Source of the DNA: JANLQX01 sp031368215
Lineage (GTDB): Bacteria; Actinomycetota; Acidimicrobiia; Acidimicrobiales; JANYDT01
Assembly (NCBI GenBank): GCA_031368215.1
Contig: JANLRD010000086.1
Coordinates: 1 to 64,000, forward strand
Direction of reading: 5' to 3'
Length of the DNA: 64,000 nucleotides
Shown one piece after another: positions 8,507 through 17,843 of the stretch. How positions within the stretch are numbered: the first letter of the stretch is position 1; the number at the start of each line of letters is the position of its first letter. Under the pieces are notes generated by a model that saw nothing but the letters and a program-made list of their open reading frames with translations, made no database searches and was not told the origin of the DNA. The translations under genes and the position numbers were made by a program.

Positions 8507-9472
8507 ATGCATCGACTCCGACCCATCCTCGGCCCGCTCGCCCTCGGCTTCCTGCTCCTGCTGTTTGGCTCGCTCTATCCCGATCGCTTTCTCACCCGCA
8601 CCAACATCCTCGTCAACATCTTCGGGCAGGTGGCGTTCGTCGCCATCGTCGCGAGCGTGCAGACCATCGTGATGGTGGTCGGTGACTTCGATCTCTCGGT
8701 GTCGGGCCTCGCCGCGCTGTCAACGGTGATGTGCGCAACGATCCTCAACACCGCCACGATCGACGGGACCCCGAAGCAGGCCGGCTCGGTGTTCTTTGCT
8801 GTGCTCCTCGGGCTGGTCGTCGGTTTGCTCGGTGGCATGCTCAACGGGATCCTGGTCTCCTACCTCGGTGTGCTGGCATTCATCGCCACCCTCGGCATGA
8901 CGGTTGTGTATTCGAACCTTGCTCGGTACCGGGTCGAAGGGAAGCCCGTCTACGGCCTCGTGCAGAACAACTTCGTTGCCGCGGCGCAGGGCAAGACCTT
9001 CGGTGTCCCGAACCCGGTGTTCGTGGCCGTCGGCGTGGCCGCAGCGGTGTGGTTCCTGCTCGACCAGACGCCGCTCGGACGTCGCATGTACGCCGTTGGT
9101 GGCAACCCCGACGCTTCGCGGTACTCCGGCCTCAACGTCCCCCGCGTTCGCTTCACCGCGTTCGCACTGTGCGGTGTCGGCGTGGCGATCGCCGGCATCT
9201 TGCAGGCGGCGTCGAACGCGACCGCCAACAGCACGGCGCCGGACCCGTGGATGCTGCAATCGATCGCCGGCGTCTTCCTCGGCATGGCGATGTTCCGCAA
9301 CGGCCGACCGAACCTGCCGGGAACAATTCTCGGCGTGCTCCTGCTGCGCACGCTCGACAACGGCCTCAACTACACGAGCATCAACGACTACCTGCAGAGC
9401 GTCATCTCCGGAGCGGCGATCGTGATCGCCGTTCTTCCGCCGGCTCTTTCCCGGCTGCGGGAACACCGGTGA
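8507..9472 (+). CDS. sugar ABC transporter permease (RbsC/BPD_transp_2 family)
   Basis: 321 aa, 8-10 hydrophobic helices. Family hallmarks: VMVVGDFDLSVSGLAALS, LLGGMLNGILVSYLGVLAFIATLGM and GGNPDASRYSGLNV (the EAA-like loop), then RNGRPNLPGTILGVL. It forms the membrane channel for the neighbouring ATPase. Its TGA overlaps the GTG of the kinase (GTGA), so the two are coupled. Confidence 0.92.
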   Translation: MHRLRPILGPLALGFLLLLFGSLYPDRFLTRTNILVNIFGQVAFVAIVASVQTIVMVVGDFDLSVSGLAALSTVMCATILNTATIDGTPKQAGSVFFAVLLGLVVGLLGGMLNGILVSYLGVLAFIATLGMTVVYSNLARYRVEGKPVYGLVQNNFVAAAQGKTFGVPNPVFVAVGVAAAVWFLLDQTPLGRRMYAVGGNPDASRYSGLNVPRVRFTAFALCGVGVAIAGILQAASNATANSTAPDPWMLQSIAGVFLGMAMFRNGRPNLPGTILGVLLLRTLDNGLNYTSINDYLQSVISGAAIVIAVLPPALSRLREHR

Positions 9473-11010
9473 GCACAGCGATCCTGGCGATCGACGTCGG
9501 TACGACGTCGGCCAAGGCCTCGGTGGTCGTGGACGGCCATGTGGGTGTCGTGTGCGAGTCGCCGATCGCGATGAGTCACCCGCAGCCGGGCTGGGTGGAG
9601 CAGGACGCCGAAGCCTGGTGGCTTGCCGCCGCCGACGCCGCGGTGCGCGCACTCGACGCCGCGGACGACGCGGTGCCCGCCACGCGCTCGGCAGTTGCGG
9701 CCATTGCCGTGACCGGACAGATGCAGGACCTTCTCTGCATCGGGAACGACGGCCCGCTCCGACCCGTGATCCTCTACGCGGATGGCCGAGCTGCCGTTCA
9801 GCATGAGGAGCTCCTCGGTCACCTCGGCCCGGCGTGGTCCGTTGCCGTCGGTGCGGAGCCCGATGCGACGAACGTCGGCGCGAAGTGGGCGTGGCTGCAG
9901 GCCAATGAGCCCGAGATCGTGCAGCGGACCACTGCTGTCCTGCTCGGCGCAGCCGGGTATGTGGTGTGGCGCTTGGGCGGTGCTGCAACCTCGGATCCCA
10001 CCACCGCCGCGACCACGGGGCTCTACGACCTCCACCGGGGAGCCTGGTGGGCACCTGTCGTCGAGCATCTGAGCATTCCGGTGCCGGCGCTGTGCTCGCC
10101 AACGGGTGCTGCAGCGACGCTCGGCGCATCCGTCTGGGGGCTTCGACCCGGGTTGCCGGTGATCCACGGGTGCGGCGATGCCGTTTCGACCACGATCGGC
10201 ATCGTGGGCGACGCTCCGGGTCGACCGTACGCGTACATAGGAACGTCGGGATGGGTGGCGACCGTTGTCGGTGACTGTGCGCCGCGCGAGGGCGTCATCC
10301 TTCTTCCCGCGCTCGGGCCGGAGTCCTTTGTCGCGATTGCGCCGATCCTCACCGCCGGCGCCGCGGTCGACTGGATGCGTGCAGTGCTCTTCGACGTCGC
10401 AGGGACGGGAATGTCCGGTGCCGTGGACGCCGACCCGGCACTCGACGCTGGCGATGCGTTCGATGCGTTCGGTGCGTTCGGTGCGTTCGACGCTCTCGCC
10501 GCTGAGGTGTGTGCCGCCGCCGAACAAGTCCTCTTCCTGCCCCACCTCGACGGTTCGCGTTCCCCGCACCCGAACCCGAACGCCACCGGCGTGCTGATCG
10601 GTGTCCGCCGTTCGACGTCTCGGAGTGTGCTCGCCGCGGCCGCCTACGAAGGAGTCGCTCACGCGTTGCGGGCCATCGCGGTGTCGGTCGCGCCCGACGC
10701 GACAGAGCTCCTCCTGTGCGGTGGTGCCTCCCGATCGGCGGTGCTCGCGCAGGTTGTCGCCGACGTGTTCGACCGACCCGTGGTGGTGGCCGACGAAGCG
10801 CACGCATCGCTTCGTGGCGTCGCCAGCATGGCCCGCGTTGCGCTCGGCGAGGCTGCGTTCGTCCCCACGGCTGCCGGACGCCGCTACGTCCCGCGCCCGT
10901 CGTTTTCGGCCGCTCATCGCCAGATCGCACCGATCGTTGATTCGCTGAACCAAGGCCTGACTCCTACACTTTTCGCCTTGGCTGGCCTCCGGCAGACGTC
11001 TGTGCGCTGA
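9469..11010 (+). CDS. FGGY-family carbohydrate kinase (xylulokinase-like)
   Basis: 513 aa from GTG 9469, overlapping the permease stop. The N-terminal phosphate-binding loop is ILAIDVGTTSAKASVV (4-19). It also has VTGQMQDLL, SDPTTAATTGLYDL, HGCGDAVSTTIG and, near the C-terminus, LLLCGGASRSAVLAQVVADV. The order of motifs fits xylulokinase-like members that phosphorylate a pentulose or similar imported sugar. The substrate cannot be read from sequence. A short GATGCGTTC/GGTGCGTTC tandem repeat (10456-10495) encodes a DAFDAFGAFGAF insert, probably a replication-slippage loop. Confidence 0.88.
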   Translation: MSTAILAIDVGTTSAKASVVVDGHVGVVCESPIAMSHPQPGWVEQDAEAWWLAAADAAVRALDAADDAVPATRSAVAAIAVTGQMQDLLCIGNDGPLRPVILYADGRAAVQHEELLGHLGPAWSVAVGAEPDATNVGAKWAWLQANEPEIVQRTTAVLLGAAGYVVWRLGGAATSDPTTAATTGLYDLHRGAWWAPVVEHLSIPVPALCSPTGAAATLGASVWGLRPGLPVIHGCGDAVSTTIGIVGDAPGRPYAYIGTSGWVATVVGDCAPREGVILLPALGPESFVAIAPILTAGAAVDWMRAVLFDVAGTGMSGAVDADPALDAGDAFDAFGAFGAFDALAAEVCAAAEQVLFLPHLDGSRSPHPNPNATGVLIGVRRSTSRSVLAAAAYEGVAHALRAIAVSVAPDATELLLCGGASRSAVLAQVVADVFDRPVVVADEAHASLRGVASMARVALGEAAFVPTAAGRRYVPRPSFSAAHRQIAPIVDSLNQGLTPTLFALAGLRQTSVR

Positions 11011-11098
11011 CCATTACGGGAACGTCGATGACGTCGACGCGCTTCTCCGACCAACGCAACACCACCACGACCTCAGAACGACACAGGAGACACCTTTT

Positions 11099-12172
11099 AT
11101 GACTGGTTCCAAGCGACGGTTGGCTGCTGCCGGCCTGGCAGCGATGTTCGTCATCGCCGGCCTGAGCGCATGCGGCAGCGACAGCGCAGACACGACAGCA
11201 GCGCCGGCCGAGACCGAGGCCGCAGCGGCAGAGACCACCGCGGCACCGGCCGCGGAGACCACTGCGGCACCGGCCGCCGCGACTGAAGCGATGGCCGCCG
11301 AGACCACAGCCGCGGCAGCAGTAGCCGCAGGCGGGGGCAAGAAACTTGCCATCGTTTCGCCCTACTACTCCAACCAGCCGGCCACGAAGGAAGTCGTCGA
11401 CGCGTTCAAGTCGGCGGCCGAGGCCAAGGGCTACACCGTCACCCTGGTCGACACCAAGGGTGACCTGCCGACGGTCAACAACGAGATGCAGAACGCGGTG
11501 TCGCAGAAGGCCGATGCCATCGTGCTCGGCATGGGCGATCCGAAGGAGTTCTCGGCCGGCCTGAAAGCGGCCAAGGAGGCTGGCATTCCGGTGTTCGGAC
11601 TCGATGCCGGCGCAGCTGACGGCGTGACTGCCAACATCACGTCGGACAACGACTTCCTCGGCACGACCAGCGCCCAGGCGATGCTCGACGCGATCGGTGG
11701 GAAGGGTTCGGTCATCATGATCCACTTCGATCCGTTCGAGCCGGTCCGCCTGCGCGACGCTGCCGCGAAGAAGCTCTTCGAGGAGAAGGGCATCAAGATC
11801 ATCGAATACGTGCAGGGTGACCCGGCCGACTCGACCGGCTTCGCCAAGACGACGGTGAAGGACTTCCTGTCCAAGTACCCGAAGGGTCAGGTATCGGGCG
11901 TGTGGGCCGGCTGGGACGCCTCCGCACTCGGGGCCTACCAGGCCACCCAGGAGACCGGTCGGACCGAGGTCATCGTGACCGGCGTCGATGGGCAGGACTT
12001 CGCCCGCGCCGAGGTCAAGAAGGGCGGCAACTGGGTCGCCACCGTCCGCCAGGACTGGGGCGCCATCGCTGCGAAGGGTCTTGAAGTCATCGAGGCGAAC
12101 TTCGGCGGCACCGCCCCCGCATCGCCGACAATCGTCGTCCCGGGCGAGCTCATCACCAAGACCAACGCCTGA
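11099..12172 (+). CDS. sugar ABC transporter substrate-binding lipoprotein (RbsB type)
   Basis: 357 aa. Lipoprotein signal with lipobox LSAC (Cys24). A low-complexity Ala/Thr/Glu tether of about 50 residues with repeated ETTAAPAA units spans the wall. The Peripla_BP_4 fold runs from KKLAIVSPYY to the end, with NNEMQNAVSQKADAIVL and a TGVDGQ loop. Last gene of the operon, two hairpins follow. Its position after the FGGY kinase supports import and phosphorylation of one sugar. Confidence 0.9.
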   Translation: MTGSKRRLAAAGLAAMFVIAGLSACGSDSADTTAAPAETEAAAAETTAAPAAETTAAPAAATEAMAAETTAAAAVAAGGGKKLAIVSPYYSNQPATKEVVDAFKSAAEAKGYTVTLVDTKGDLPTVNNEMQNAVSQKADAIVLGMGDPKEFSAGLKAAKEAGIPVFGLDAGAADGVTANITSDNDFLGTTSAQAMLDAIGGKGSVIMIHFDPFEPVRLRDAAAKKLFEEKGIKIIEYVQGDPADSTGFAKTTVKDFLSKYPKGQVSGVWAGWDASALGAYQATQETGRTEVIVTGVDGQDFARAEVKKGGNWVATVRQDWGAIAAKGLEVIEANFGGTAPASPTIVVPGELITKTNA

Positions 12173-12183
12173 TCCGAAACACG

Positions 12184-12258
12184 TCGAGCCGTTGACCGGC
12201 TCGAGCGCTGTTCGCGCCGCCTCCCGTCCAACCCATCCCGGGTTCTGCGGGAGGCGGC
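12184..12258 (+). terminator. double hairpin closing the sugar operon
   Basis: First stem TCGAGCCG/CGGCTCGA (12184-12191 with 12197-12204). Second stem GCCGCCTCCCG/CGGGAGGCGGC (12216-12226 with 12248-12258), whose loop contains an inner AACCC/GGGTT stem. There is no T-run, as usual in high-GC terminators. Confidence 0.6.
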
Positions 12259-12345
12259 TTCGCGTCGTCGCGAGGTCGATCGCCGGGACGCGCGTGACTC
12301 GGGGCCTGGTCCCGTCGTCGGTGCGTCCGGAACTATCGTGCCCAC

Positions 12346-13734
12346 ATGACGAATGACGGACGTCTCGACGTTGCCGAGTCCATCCTCGATGTGGTCGGGA
12401 ACACGCCGATCGTGAAGGTCAAGCGACTCGCGGCAGCGCACGGAGTCCGGGCAACCATCGCCATCAAGATGGAGCCGCTCAACCCTGGAGGATCGGCCAA
12501 GGACCGCGTGGCGATCGCCATGATCGACGCTGCCGAACGCGATGGCCTGATCAAGCCGGGTGGCACGATCGTGGAGCCGACATCGGGCAACACCGGCGTC
12601 GGCCTCGCCATCGTCGCCGCGCAGCGGGGTTACAAGTGCGTCTTCGTGGTGACGGACAAGGTGTCACCGATCAAGGTCGATCTTCTGCGCGCATACGGAG
12701 CGGAGGTCGTCGTCTGCCCCGTCTCGGTGCCGCCCGAGGACGACAACAGCTACTACTCCACCGCTGAGAGGCTTTCTCGCGAGATTCCAGGTGCGTACCG
12801 CCCGAACCAATACGCCAACCCGAACAACCCGCTAGCCCATGAGCACTCCACGGGTCCCGAGATCTGGCGGCAGACCGCGGGAACGGTCACCCACTTCGTG
12901 GCGGGCATGGGCACCGGTGGCACGATCACCGGCACGGGGCGCTACCTGAAGCAGAAGAACCCCGACGTGGTTATCGTCGGGGCGGACTCGGAGAGCTCGG
13001 TCTACACCGGTGGCTCCGGTCGCCCGTATCTCGTCGAGGGCATCGGCGAGGACTTCTTCCCCGACACCATCGACCTGTCCGTCGTCGACCACGCCTACCC
13101 GATCTCCGACGAGGACAGCTTCCTCATGGCACGCGAGCTCGCTCGCGTCGAGGGCATTCTCGTAGGTGGTTCGGGCGGAAGCGCCGTCGCGGCCGCGCTG
13201 CACCACGCGAAGATCGCAGATCTCGGGCCCGAGCACCTGATCGTTGTGCTCGTGCCGGATTCGGGTCGCGGTTACCTGGCGAAGGAGTTCAACGACACGT
13301 GGATGGAATCGTTCGGCTTCCTCCGCCGTGACGGCATCACCGTGGAGACGGTGCTGACCGCTCGACGGTCGTCCACTCCGAGCCTGCTGTATGTGAATCC
13401 CGAACAGCCGGTGAAGGACGCGATCGACCTGATGCGCACACACGAGATCAGCCAGCTCCCGGTCATCAAGAACGAGCCGCCGTTCGCCAATGCCGAGGTG
13501 GCGGGCTCAGTGGACGAGGTCCGGTTGATGCATCTTGCGCTGGCAGACCCGTCGTCGCTCGACAAGCCGGTCGGGCTCGTCATGGGTCCCAAGCTCGCCA
13601 CCGTTGGCATCGGCCAGTCCCTCGAACACGCCGTTGCCCAACTCGGCGAGGCGAGCGCCCTCCTCGTCCTCAAAGGCGGCCGCCCTCACACCGTCCTGGC
13701 CAGAGCCGACGTCCTCCGCTACCTCCGCGGCTGA
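12346..13734 (+). CDS. cbs: cystathionine beta-synthase
   Basis: 462 aa. PLP fold-type II core: Lys52 in NPGGSAKDR binds PLP, TSGNTG (79-84) holds the phosphate, and GMGTGGTITGTGRYLK follows. The C-terminal third (about 345-460) is a pair of CBS domains (VNPEQPVKDAIDLMRTHEISQLPVI). That length and architecture separate it from plain cysteine synthase. It condenses homocysteine with serine. A TATCGT -10 box lies 6 nt before the ATG, so the mRNA is probably leaderless. The next co-directional gene is the gamma-family trans-sulfuration enzyme. Confidence 0.92.
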   Translation: MTNDGRLDVAESILDVVGNTPIVKVKRLAAAHGVRATIAIKMEPLNPGGSAKDRVAIAMIDAAERDGLIKPGGTIVEPTSGNTGVGLAIVAAQRGYKCVFVVTDKVSPIKVDLLRAYGAEVVVCPVSVPPEDDNSYYSTAERLSREIPGAYRPNQYANPNNPLAHEHSTGPEIWRQTAGTVTHFVAGMGTGGTITGTGRYLKQKNPDVVIVGADSESSVYTGGSGRPYLVEGIGEDFFPDTIDLSVVDHAYPISDEDSFLMARELARVEGILVGGSGGSAVAAALHHAKIADLGPEHLIVVLVPDSGRGYLAKEFNDTWMESFGFLRRDGITVETVLTARRSSTPSLLYVNPEQPVKDAIDLMRTHEISQLPVIKNEPPFANAEVAGSVDEVRLMHLALADPSSLDKPVGLVMGPKLATVGIGQSLEHAVAQLGEASALLVLKGGRPHTVLARADVLRYLRG

Positions 13735-13743
13735 CGCGCGCGT

Positions 13744-13892
13744 GGGGAGTGAGGTTGCCCCTCGGTTTGTCCGGTGCTGCGCCGCTCGCTTCACTCGACT
13801 GCTCGCAACACGAGTGACGCGGAAGTGGGGAGAGAGGTTGCCCCCATATATGGGGGCAGAACGCCTCCCAACGTCGTTGGGAGGCGTTCTGC
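13744..13892 (+). repeat. dispersed bipartite palindromic repeat, copy 1 (plus a partial copy)
   Basis: Full copy 13827-13892. GGGGAGAGAGGT leads into the perfect 20-bp palindrome TGCCCCCATATATGGGGGCA (13839-13858), which runs directly into a hairpin with a 17-bp stem and 3-base loop (13856-13892; stem core GAACGCCTCCCAAC). A degenerate left end (GGGGAGTGAGGTTGCCCC) sits at 13744-13761. Related copies lie at 61092-61157 and, inverted, 63312-63374. It lies between cbs and the trans-sulfuration gene. Confidence 0.85.
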
Positions 13893-13935
13893 CGCGCGGC
13901 CGACGGTCGGGCGAACGGTCGACGGAGGCCGGTCC

Positions 13936-15126
13936 GTGGACGAGACTGCTGGCATGGGAGAGATCGAGGAACAGCTCGGCTGGGGCTTTGAGACCCGGGC
14001 CATCCACACCGGTCAGGAGGCCGATCCCCGCACCGGTGCCGTGGTGCCGCCGATCAGCCTCGCCACCACATTCGCCCAGGACGGCGTCGGCGGCCTCCGC
14101 TCGGGTTCCTACGAATACTCACGGTCGGGCAATCCGATGCGAACTGCGGTCGAGACCTGTCTGGCCTCTCTCGAGGGAGCCGACCACGGGTTCTCCTTCG
14201 CCAGCGGTCTTGCTGCCGAGGACGTCCTCCTGCGGTCGATGCTCGTCCCCGGCGACGGCGTGATCCTCGGCAACGACGCGTATGGCGGGACCTTCCGTCT
14301 CATCGACAAGATCTTTAAGCCGGCAGGGCATCCGTGGTGGGCGTTCGACCTCACCGACACGGAGCGCCTCGCCGCCGAGTTCCCGCCGAGGGCAACGGTC
14401 GTGTGGCTCGAGACACCGACCAACCCCCTGCTCACCTGCTTCGACATCGCTGCCGTTGCTGCGGTTGCCCATGCGAATGGAGCGCGCGTCGTCGTCGACA
14501 ACACCTTCGCCACCCCGTATCTGCAGAACCCGCTCGCCCACGGTGCCGACGTCGTCGTGCACTCCGCGACCAAGTACCTCGGCGGTCACAGCGACGTGGT
14601 CGGCGGTTTCGTTGCCACGAGCGATGAAGCCCTCGCTACCCGTCTGCGCTTCCTTCAGAACGCCACCGGAGCGGTGCCGTCACCGTTTGATCTCTACCTG
14701 CTCCTGCGCGGTGTGAAAACGCTAGGTGTACGTATGGATCGTCATTGCTCGAACGCAAGAGCGGTCGTCGATCTCCTCGTCGGCCACGATCTCGTCGAGC
14801 GGGTGCTCTACCCACAGCTTCCCGACCATCCCGGTCATCAGGCGGCCGAGCGACAGATGAGCGGCTTCGGCGGCATGGTGAGCTTCGTCGTCGAGAGCGA
14901 AGAGCTCGCGCTTCGTATTGTGGAGCGGACGAAGGTGTTCACGCTCGCCGAATCACTCGGTGCGGTGGAGTCGCTGATCGAACACCCGGGACGCATGACG
15001 CATGCGAGTGCAGCCGGGTCGGAGCTCCAGGTCCCTGCCGGCTTGGTGCGCTTGTCCGTCGGTATCGAGTCCGCCGACGACCTGCTCGCCGACCTCGCGC
15101 ACGCGCTCGACTCCGTCACGCGCTGA
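13936..15126 (+). CDS. cystathionine gamma-synthase/gamma-lyase family PLP enzyme
   Basis: 396 aa from GTG 13936, preferred because GGAGG lies 7 nt upstream. ATG 13954 would remove six residues. Cys/Met-metabolism PLP fold: the SYEYSRSGNPMRTAVE cofactor segment, FASGLAAED, DNTFATPYLQNPL and the Schiff-base Lys213 in HSATKYLGGHSD. C-terminal SLGAVESLIEHP and VRLSVGIE are typical. The family covers synthase and lyase reactions. Pairing with cbs favours a gamma-lyase (reverse trans-sulfuration), but sequence alone does not decide. Confidence 0.88.
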   Translation: MDETAGMGEIEEQLGWGFETRAIHTGQEADPRTGAVVPPISLATTFAQDGVGGLRSGSYEYSRSGNPMRTAVETCLASLEGADHGFSFASGLAAEDVLLRSMLVPGDGVILGNDAYGGTFRLIDKIFKPAGHPWWAFDLTDTERLAAEFPPRATVVWLETPTNPLLTCFDIAAVAAVAHANGARVVVDNTFATPYLQNPLAHGADVVVHSATKYLGGHSDVVGGFVATSDEALATRLRFLQNATGAVPSPFDLYLLLRGVKTLGVRMDRHCSNARAVVDLLVGHDLVERVLYPQLPDHPGHQAAERQMSGFGGMVSFVVESEELALRIVERTKVFTLAESLGAVESLIEHPGRMTHASAAGSELQVPAGLVRLSVGIESADDLLADLAHALDSVTR

Positions 15127-15145
15127 AGGTCCCCAGGATGTCGCT

Positions 15146-15166
15146 GCGGCGGGCGCCGCGCGCCGC
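15146..15166. terminator. weak GC hairpin between convergent genes
   Basis: GCGGCG/CGCCGC, 6-bp stem with a 9-base loop, in the 48-bp gap between the converging trans-sulfuration and SbtA-like genes. Function inferred from position. Confidence 0.3.
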
Positions 15167-15174
15167 TGCAACCG

Positions 15175-16164
15175 TCAGCCTAGAAACTTGGCGATTTCGA
15201 GGTAGAGCGGGATCCCGATGACGAGGTTGAACGGGAACGTGATGGCCAGTGCCGCCGTGAGGGGAACGGCGATGTCCACGTCGGGGAGGGCAACGCGCAC
15301 GGCCGCCGGAGCGGCGATGTAGGAAGCACTTGCCGTCATTGCACCGAACACGGCGGCGCCACCGACGCTGAGCCCGGCCAGGGTTCCCACGGCGACGCCG
15401 AGCGGGCCGAACACGAGTGGGGCGGCAAGGGCAAACGTGATCACGGCCGGCCCGCTGCGCCGGAGTTCGCCAAGGCCATCACCGGCTCGCGCTCCGAGGT
15501 CGAGGAGGAAGAGCACCAGGATTCCCTGGAACGGCGTGACGAAGAACGGAGCGATGCGTTCGGCACCGTCGGCCCCGGAGAGCGCTCCGATGACGAGCCC
15601 ACCGCCGAGCAGCAGGATGCTCCGACCGGTGAGCACTTCGTGCAGGGCCGGCCCGAACTTCATATTCGCGCTACACCGTGCCGCGAGAAGGAGCGCCACG
15701 ATGATCCCGGGGATCTCCAGGATTGCGAGGAGTGACGGCAGGAAGCCTTCAACCTTGTACGCGCCCCGCTCCATGAAGGTCATCGCCGCAGTGAAGGTGA
15801 CGGCCGAGACGGAGCCGTAGAACGCCGCCATCGCCGCGGCCGCAGTTATCGGCATCCGGGCGATGCGTTGCAGAACGAAGAAGGTGACGGCCGGAATCAG
15901 GCAGCCGATGGCGATGGTGGCAATCGCCGGCAGAGCGAGGTCTCGGGCGTCGGCTTTGGCCAGCGCCGCGCCACCCTTCAGCCCGATGGCAAGGAGGAGG
16001 TACGTGCTGAGCAGCGTCGGAAGTGGACTGGGGAGCTTGAGGTCGCTCTTGACCCGGGTGCCGAACATCCCGAGCCCGAAGCTGAGGACCGGGGGTGAGA
16101 GCAGGTTGGACCTGGCCAGGGTGAGGACGGACACCCCTCGATGATAGAAGGAAAATTCTGGCAA
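15175..16164 (-). CDS. SbtA-like sodium-dependent bicarbonate transporter family permease
   Basis: About 329 aa from TTG 16164. GTG 16134 is an alternative start that fits the usual N-terminus better. About ten membrane helices. Family marks: NLLSPPVLSFGLGMF, LPTLLSTYLLLAIGLKGG, AAFYGSVSAVTFTAAMTF and a TPFQGILVLFLLDLG segment, with pseudo-symmetric halves. Cyanobacterial SbtA imports bicarbonate with Na+. The substrate here is unproven. It is transcribed away from the B12 riboswitch operon. Confidence 0.8.
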   Translation of the reverse strand: MPEFSFYHRGVSVLTLARSNLLSPPVLSFGLGMFGTRVKSDLKLPSPLPTLLSTYLLLAIGLKGGAALAKADARDLALPAIATIAIGCLIPAVTFFVLQRIARMPITAAAAMAAFYGSVSAVTFTAAMTFMERGAYKVEGFLPSLLAILEIPGIIVALLLAARCSANMKFGPALHEVLTGRSILLLGGGLVIGALSGADGAERIAPFFVTPFQGILVLFLLDLGARAGDGLGELRRSGPAVITFALAAPLVFGPLGVAVGTLAGLSVGGAAVFGAMTASASYIAAPAAVRVALPDVDIAVPLTAALAITFPFNLVIGIPLYLEIAKFLG

Positions 16165-16258
16165 TAATCATCCGGAATCCAAATTCTTGTGTCGCTCGGC
16201 GGTCCTCCGCCCGCGAGTTGAGCGGCTGGGGCCCCCTTCCCACGCGCTATCGTCAGCG

Positions 16259-16405
16259 GCGTTCTGGTGAACGGGAAGTCGGTGAAAGTCCGACACGGTG
16301 CCGCCACTGTGAGCAGGGAGCACGTTCTCGAAGTGCCACTGGCCATCTGGCTGGGAAGGCGGGAACACGCGTTGATCTGCGAGTCAGGAGACCGACTGGA
16401 ACGCA
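16259..16405 (+). ncRNA. cobalamin riboswitch
   Basis: All conserved blocks appear in order: GGGAAGTCGGTGAAAGTCCG, then ACGGTGCCGCCACTGTGA (about 16295-16312), AGTGCCACTGGCC, GCTGGGAAGGCGGG, and the B12 box GAGTCAGGAGACCGACT (16381-16397). Downstream a TCCCCA/TGGGGA hairpin (16422-16440) abuts the AAGGAG ribosome site of the first gene, so control may be translational. The binding protein and transporter genes that follow fit B12 repression of uptake. Confidence 0.95.
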
Positions 16406-16453
16406 CATATCCACGAAATGATCCCCACGTCGCATGGGGAAGGAGCCAAAGAA

Positions 16454-17830
16454 ATGCCTGTTCTCAACCGCCGCCTCGGCGCGGCTGTAGTCGCCTCCCT
16501 GCTTGGCGCAGGAATGATGCTCACCCCGGCGGCGTCCGCCGCCACAGCAACACTCGGGTCCACCTGCAAGACCGTCGGGGCATCGGCAACGGCGAAGTCC
16601 GGCGGGGCGCTTTCCTGCACCAAGACCTCGTCCGGCAAAAGCCGGTGGACCGCCGCCGTGTTGCCGCCCGTCGCTGCGCCCGCAACCCCGGCCGTCTCCG
16701 CTCCCTCGAAGAACCTGACCGACGGCTGTGCCGCTGCGGGATCCGATGGTCTTGACCTGTTTCCCGACAAGGCCACGATCAGCGACGCCAAGGGGCTCGT
16801 GATCACCTATGCGAAGTCGTACAAGGTCGTGAAGGTGACCAACCCGTGGCGAGGAGCGAAGAGCGGCTTCACCTACGTGCTGAACCAATGCGGAACGAAG
16901 GCCCCGGCCCTGACGGGCGACCTTGCCGGCGCCACCGTCATCGAGATCCCGGTCAAGTCGGCCTCGATCATGTCCACCAACCTCGCGCCGCAGTTCGACG
17001 CGCTCGGCCAGGCCGACAAGATCGTCGCCGTCGACACGCCGTCGTTCTACTCAACCGCTTCCGTCGTGAAGCGAATTGTGAGCGGAGCCGTGAAGGGCAC
17101 CGGCGGTGGCGCGAAAGCGAACGTGGAACTGCTGGTGTCGCTGAAGCCCGACGTGGTCATCACCTACGGAACCGGTTCCGGTTCTTTCGACGGCATCGAC
17201 AAACTCCTCACCGCGAAGCTGCCGACGCTCGTGGAGGCCGGCTACATGGAGGAGACACCTCTCGGTCGGGCCGAGTGGGTCAAGCTCATCGGTGCACTTA
17301 CCAATACCGAAAGTCGCGCCGAGGCTGAGTATGCGCGATGGAAAGCCGACTACCGTGCCCTCGCGGCCAAGGTGGCGAACGTCAACCAGCGTCCCGTGGT
17401 CATCAGCGGTTCGATGTTCCAGGGAACCTGGTACATGCCCGGCGGCCGGAGCTTCGCGGCGCAGTACATCCGCGACGCCGGGGGATCGTATCCGTGGTCG
17501 AGTGACACTTCGACGGGTTCGCTCTCGCTCGATTTCGAAGCAGTCCTCGACAAGGGCTACGACGCCACGGTCTGGGTCAACGCCGGTTTCCAGTGGAGCA
17601 CCCTTGGCGATGCGACGGCGGAGGACAGTCGCTATGCGCGCCTACCATCGTTCCGTGCTGGGAACGTGTTCGGGAACGATAAGCGGGTCAACGCCACCGG
17701 GGGTTCGGACTACTTCGAGACTGCGGTCGTCCGTCCTGACCTCGTGCTCGCCGACATGATCTCGGTCGTCCACCCCGAGATAGACCTCGGTCGCGGTTCG
17801 ACGACCTGGTTCCGCAGGATCTCGAAGTAG
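16454..17830 (+). CDS. secreted cobalamin-type ABC substrate-binding protein
   Basis: 458 aa from ATG 16454, with AAGGAG 8 nt upstream. Signal peptide ends near SAASA. No lipobox cysteine is present, unusual for a Gram-positive binding protein. A small Cys domain (GSTCKTVGASATAKSGGALSC) precedes a linker and the periplasmic-binding-protein-2 fold from about 120: NLAPQFDALGQADKIVAVD, LKPDVVIT, VISGSMFQGTWYMPGGRS. First gene under the riboswitch, 13 nt before the next gene. Confidence 0.85.
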   Translation: MPVLNRRLGAAVVASLLGAGMMLTPAASAATATLGSTCKTVGASATAKSGGALSCTKTSSGKSRWTAAVLPPVAAPATPAVSAPSKNLTDGCAAAGSDGLDLFPDKATISDAKGLVITYAKSYKVVKVTNPWRGAKSGFTYVLNQCGTKAPALTGDLAGATVIEIPVKSASIMSTNLAPQFDALGQADKIVAVDTPSFYSTASVVKRIVSGAVKGTGGGAKANVELLVSLKPDVVITYGTGSGSFDGIDKLLTAKLPTLVEAGYMEETPLGRAEWVKLIGALTNTESRAEAEYARWKADYRALAAKVANVNQRPVVISGSMFQGTWYMPGGRSFAAQYIRDAGGSYPWSSDTSTGSLSLDFEAVLDKGYDATVWVNAGFQWSTLGDATAEDSRYARLPSFRAGNVFGNDKRVNATGGSDYFETAVVRPDLVLADMISVVHPEIDLGRGSTTWFRRISK

Positions 17831-17843
17831 CGGGGTCGCGATC

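Noticed and set aside
8731..9468. N-terminal extension of the FGGY kinase over the permease gene
   Set aside because: Kinase homology begins at the GTG coupled to the permease stop (9469).
9388..10953. 521-aa minus-strand frame over the FGGY kinase
   Set aside because: High-GC shadow of a well-supported kinase; composition is Arg/Gly/His-rich without domains.
12184..12258. Palindromic repeat family member
   Set aside because: Sequence unrelated to the dispersed repeats; position after an operon fits a terminator.
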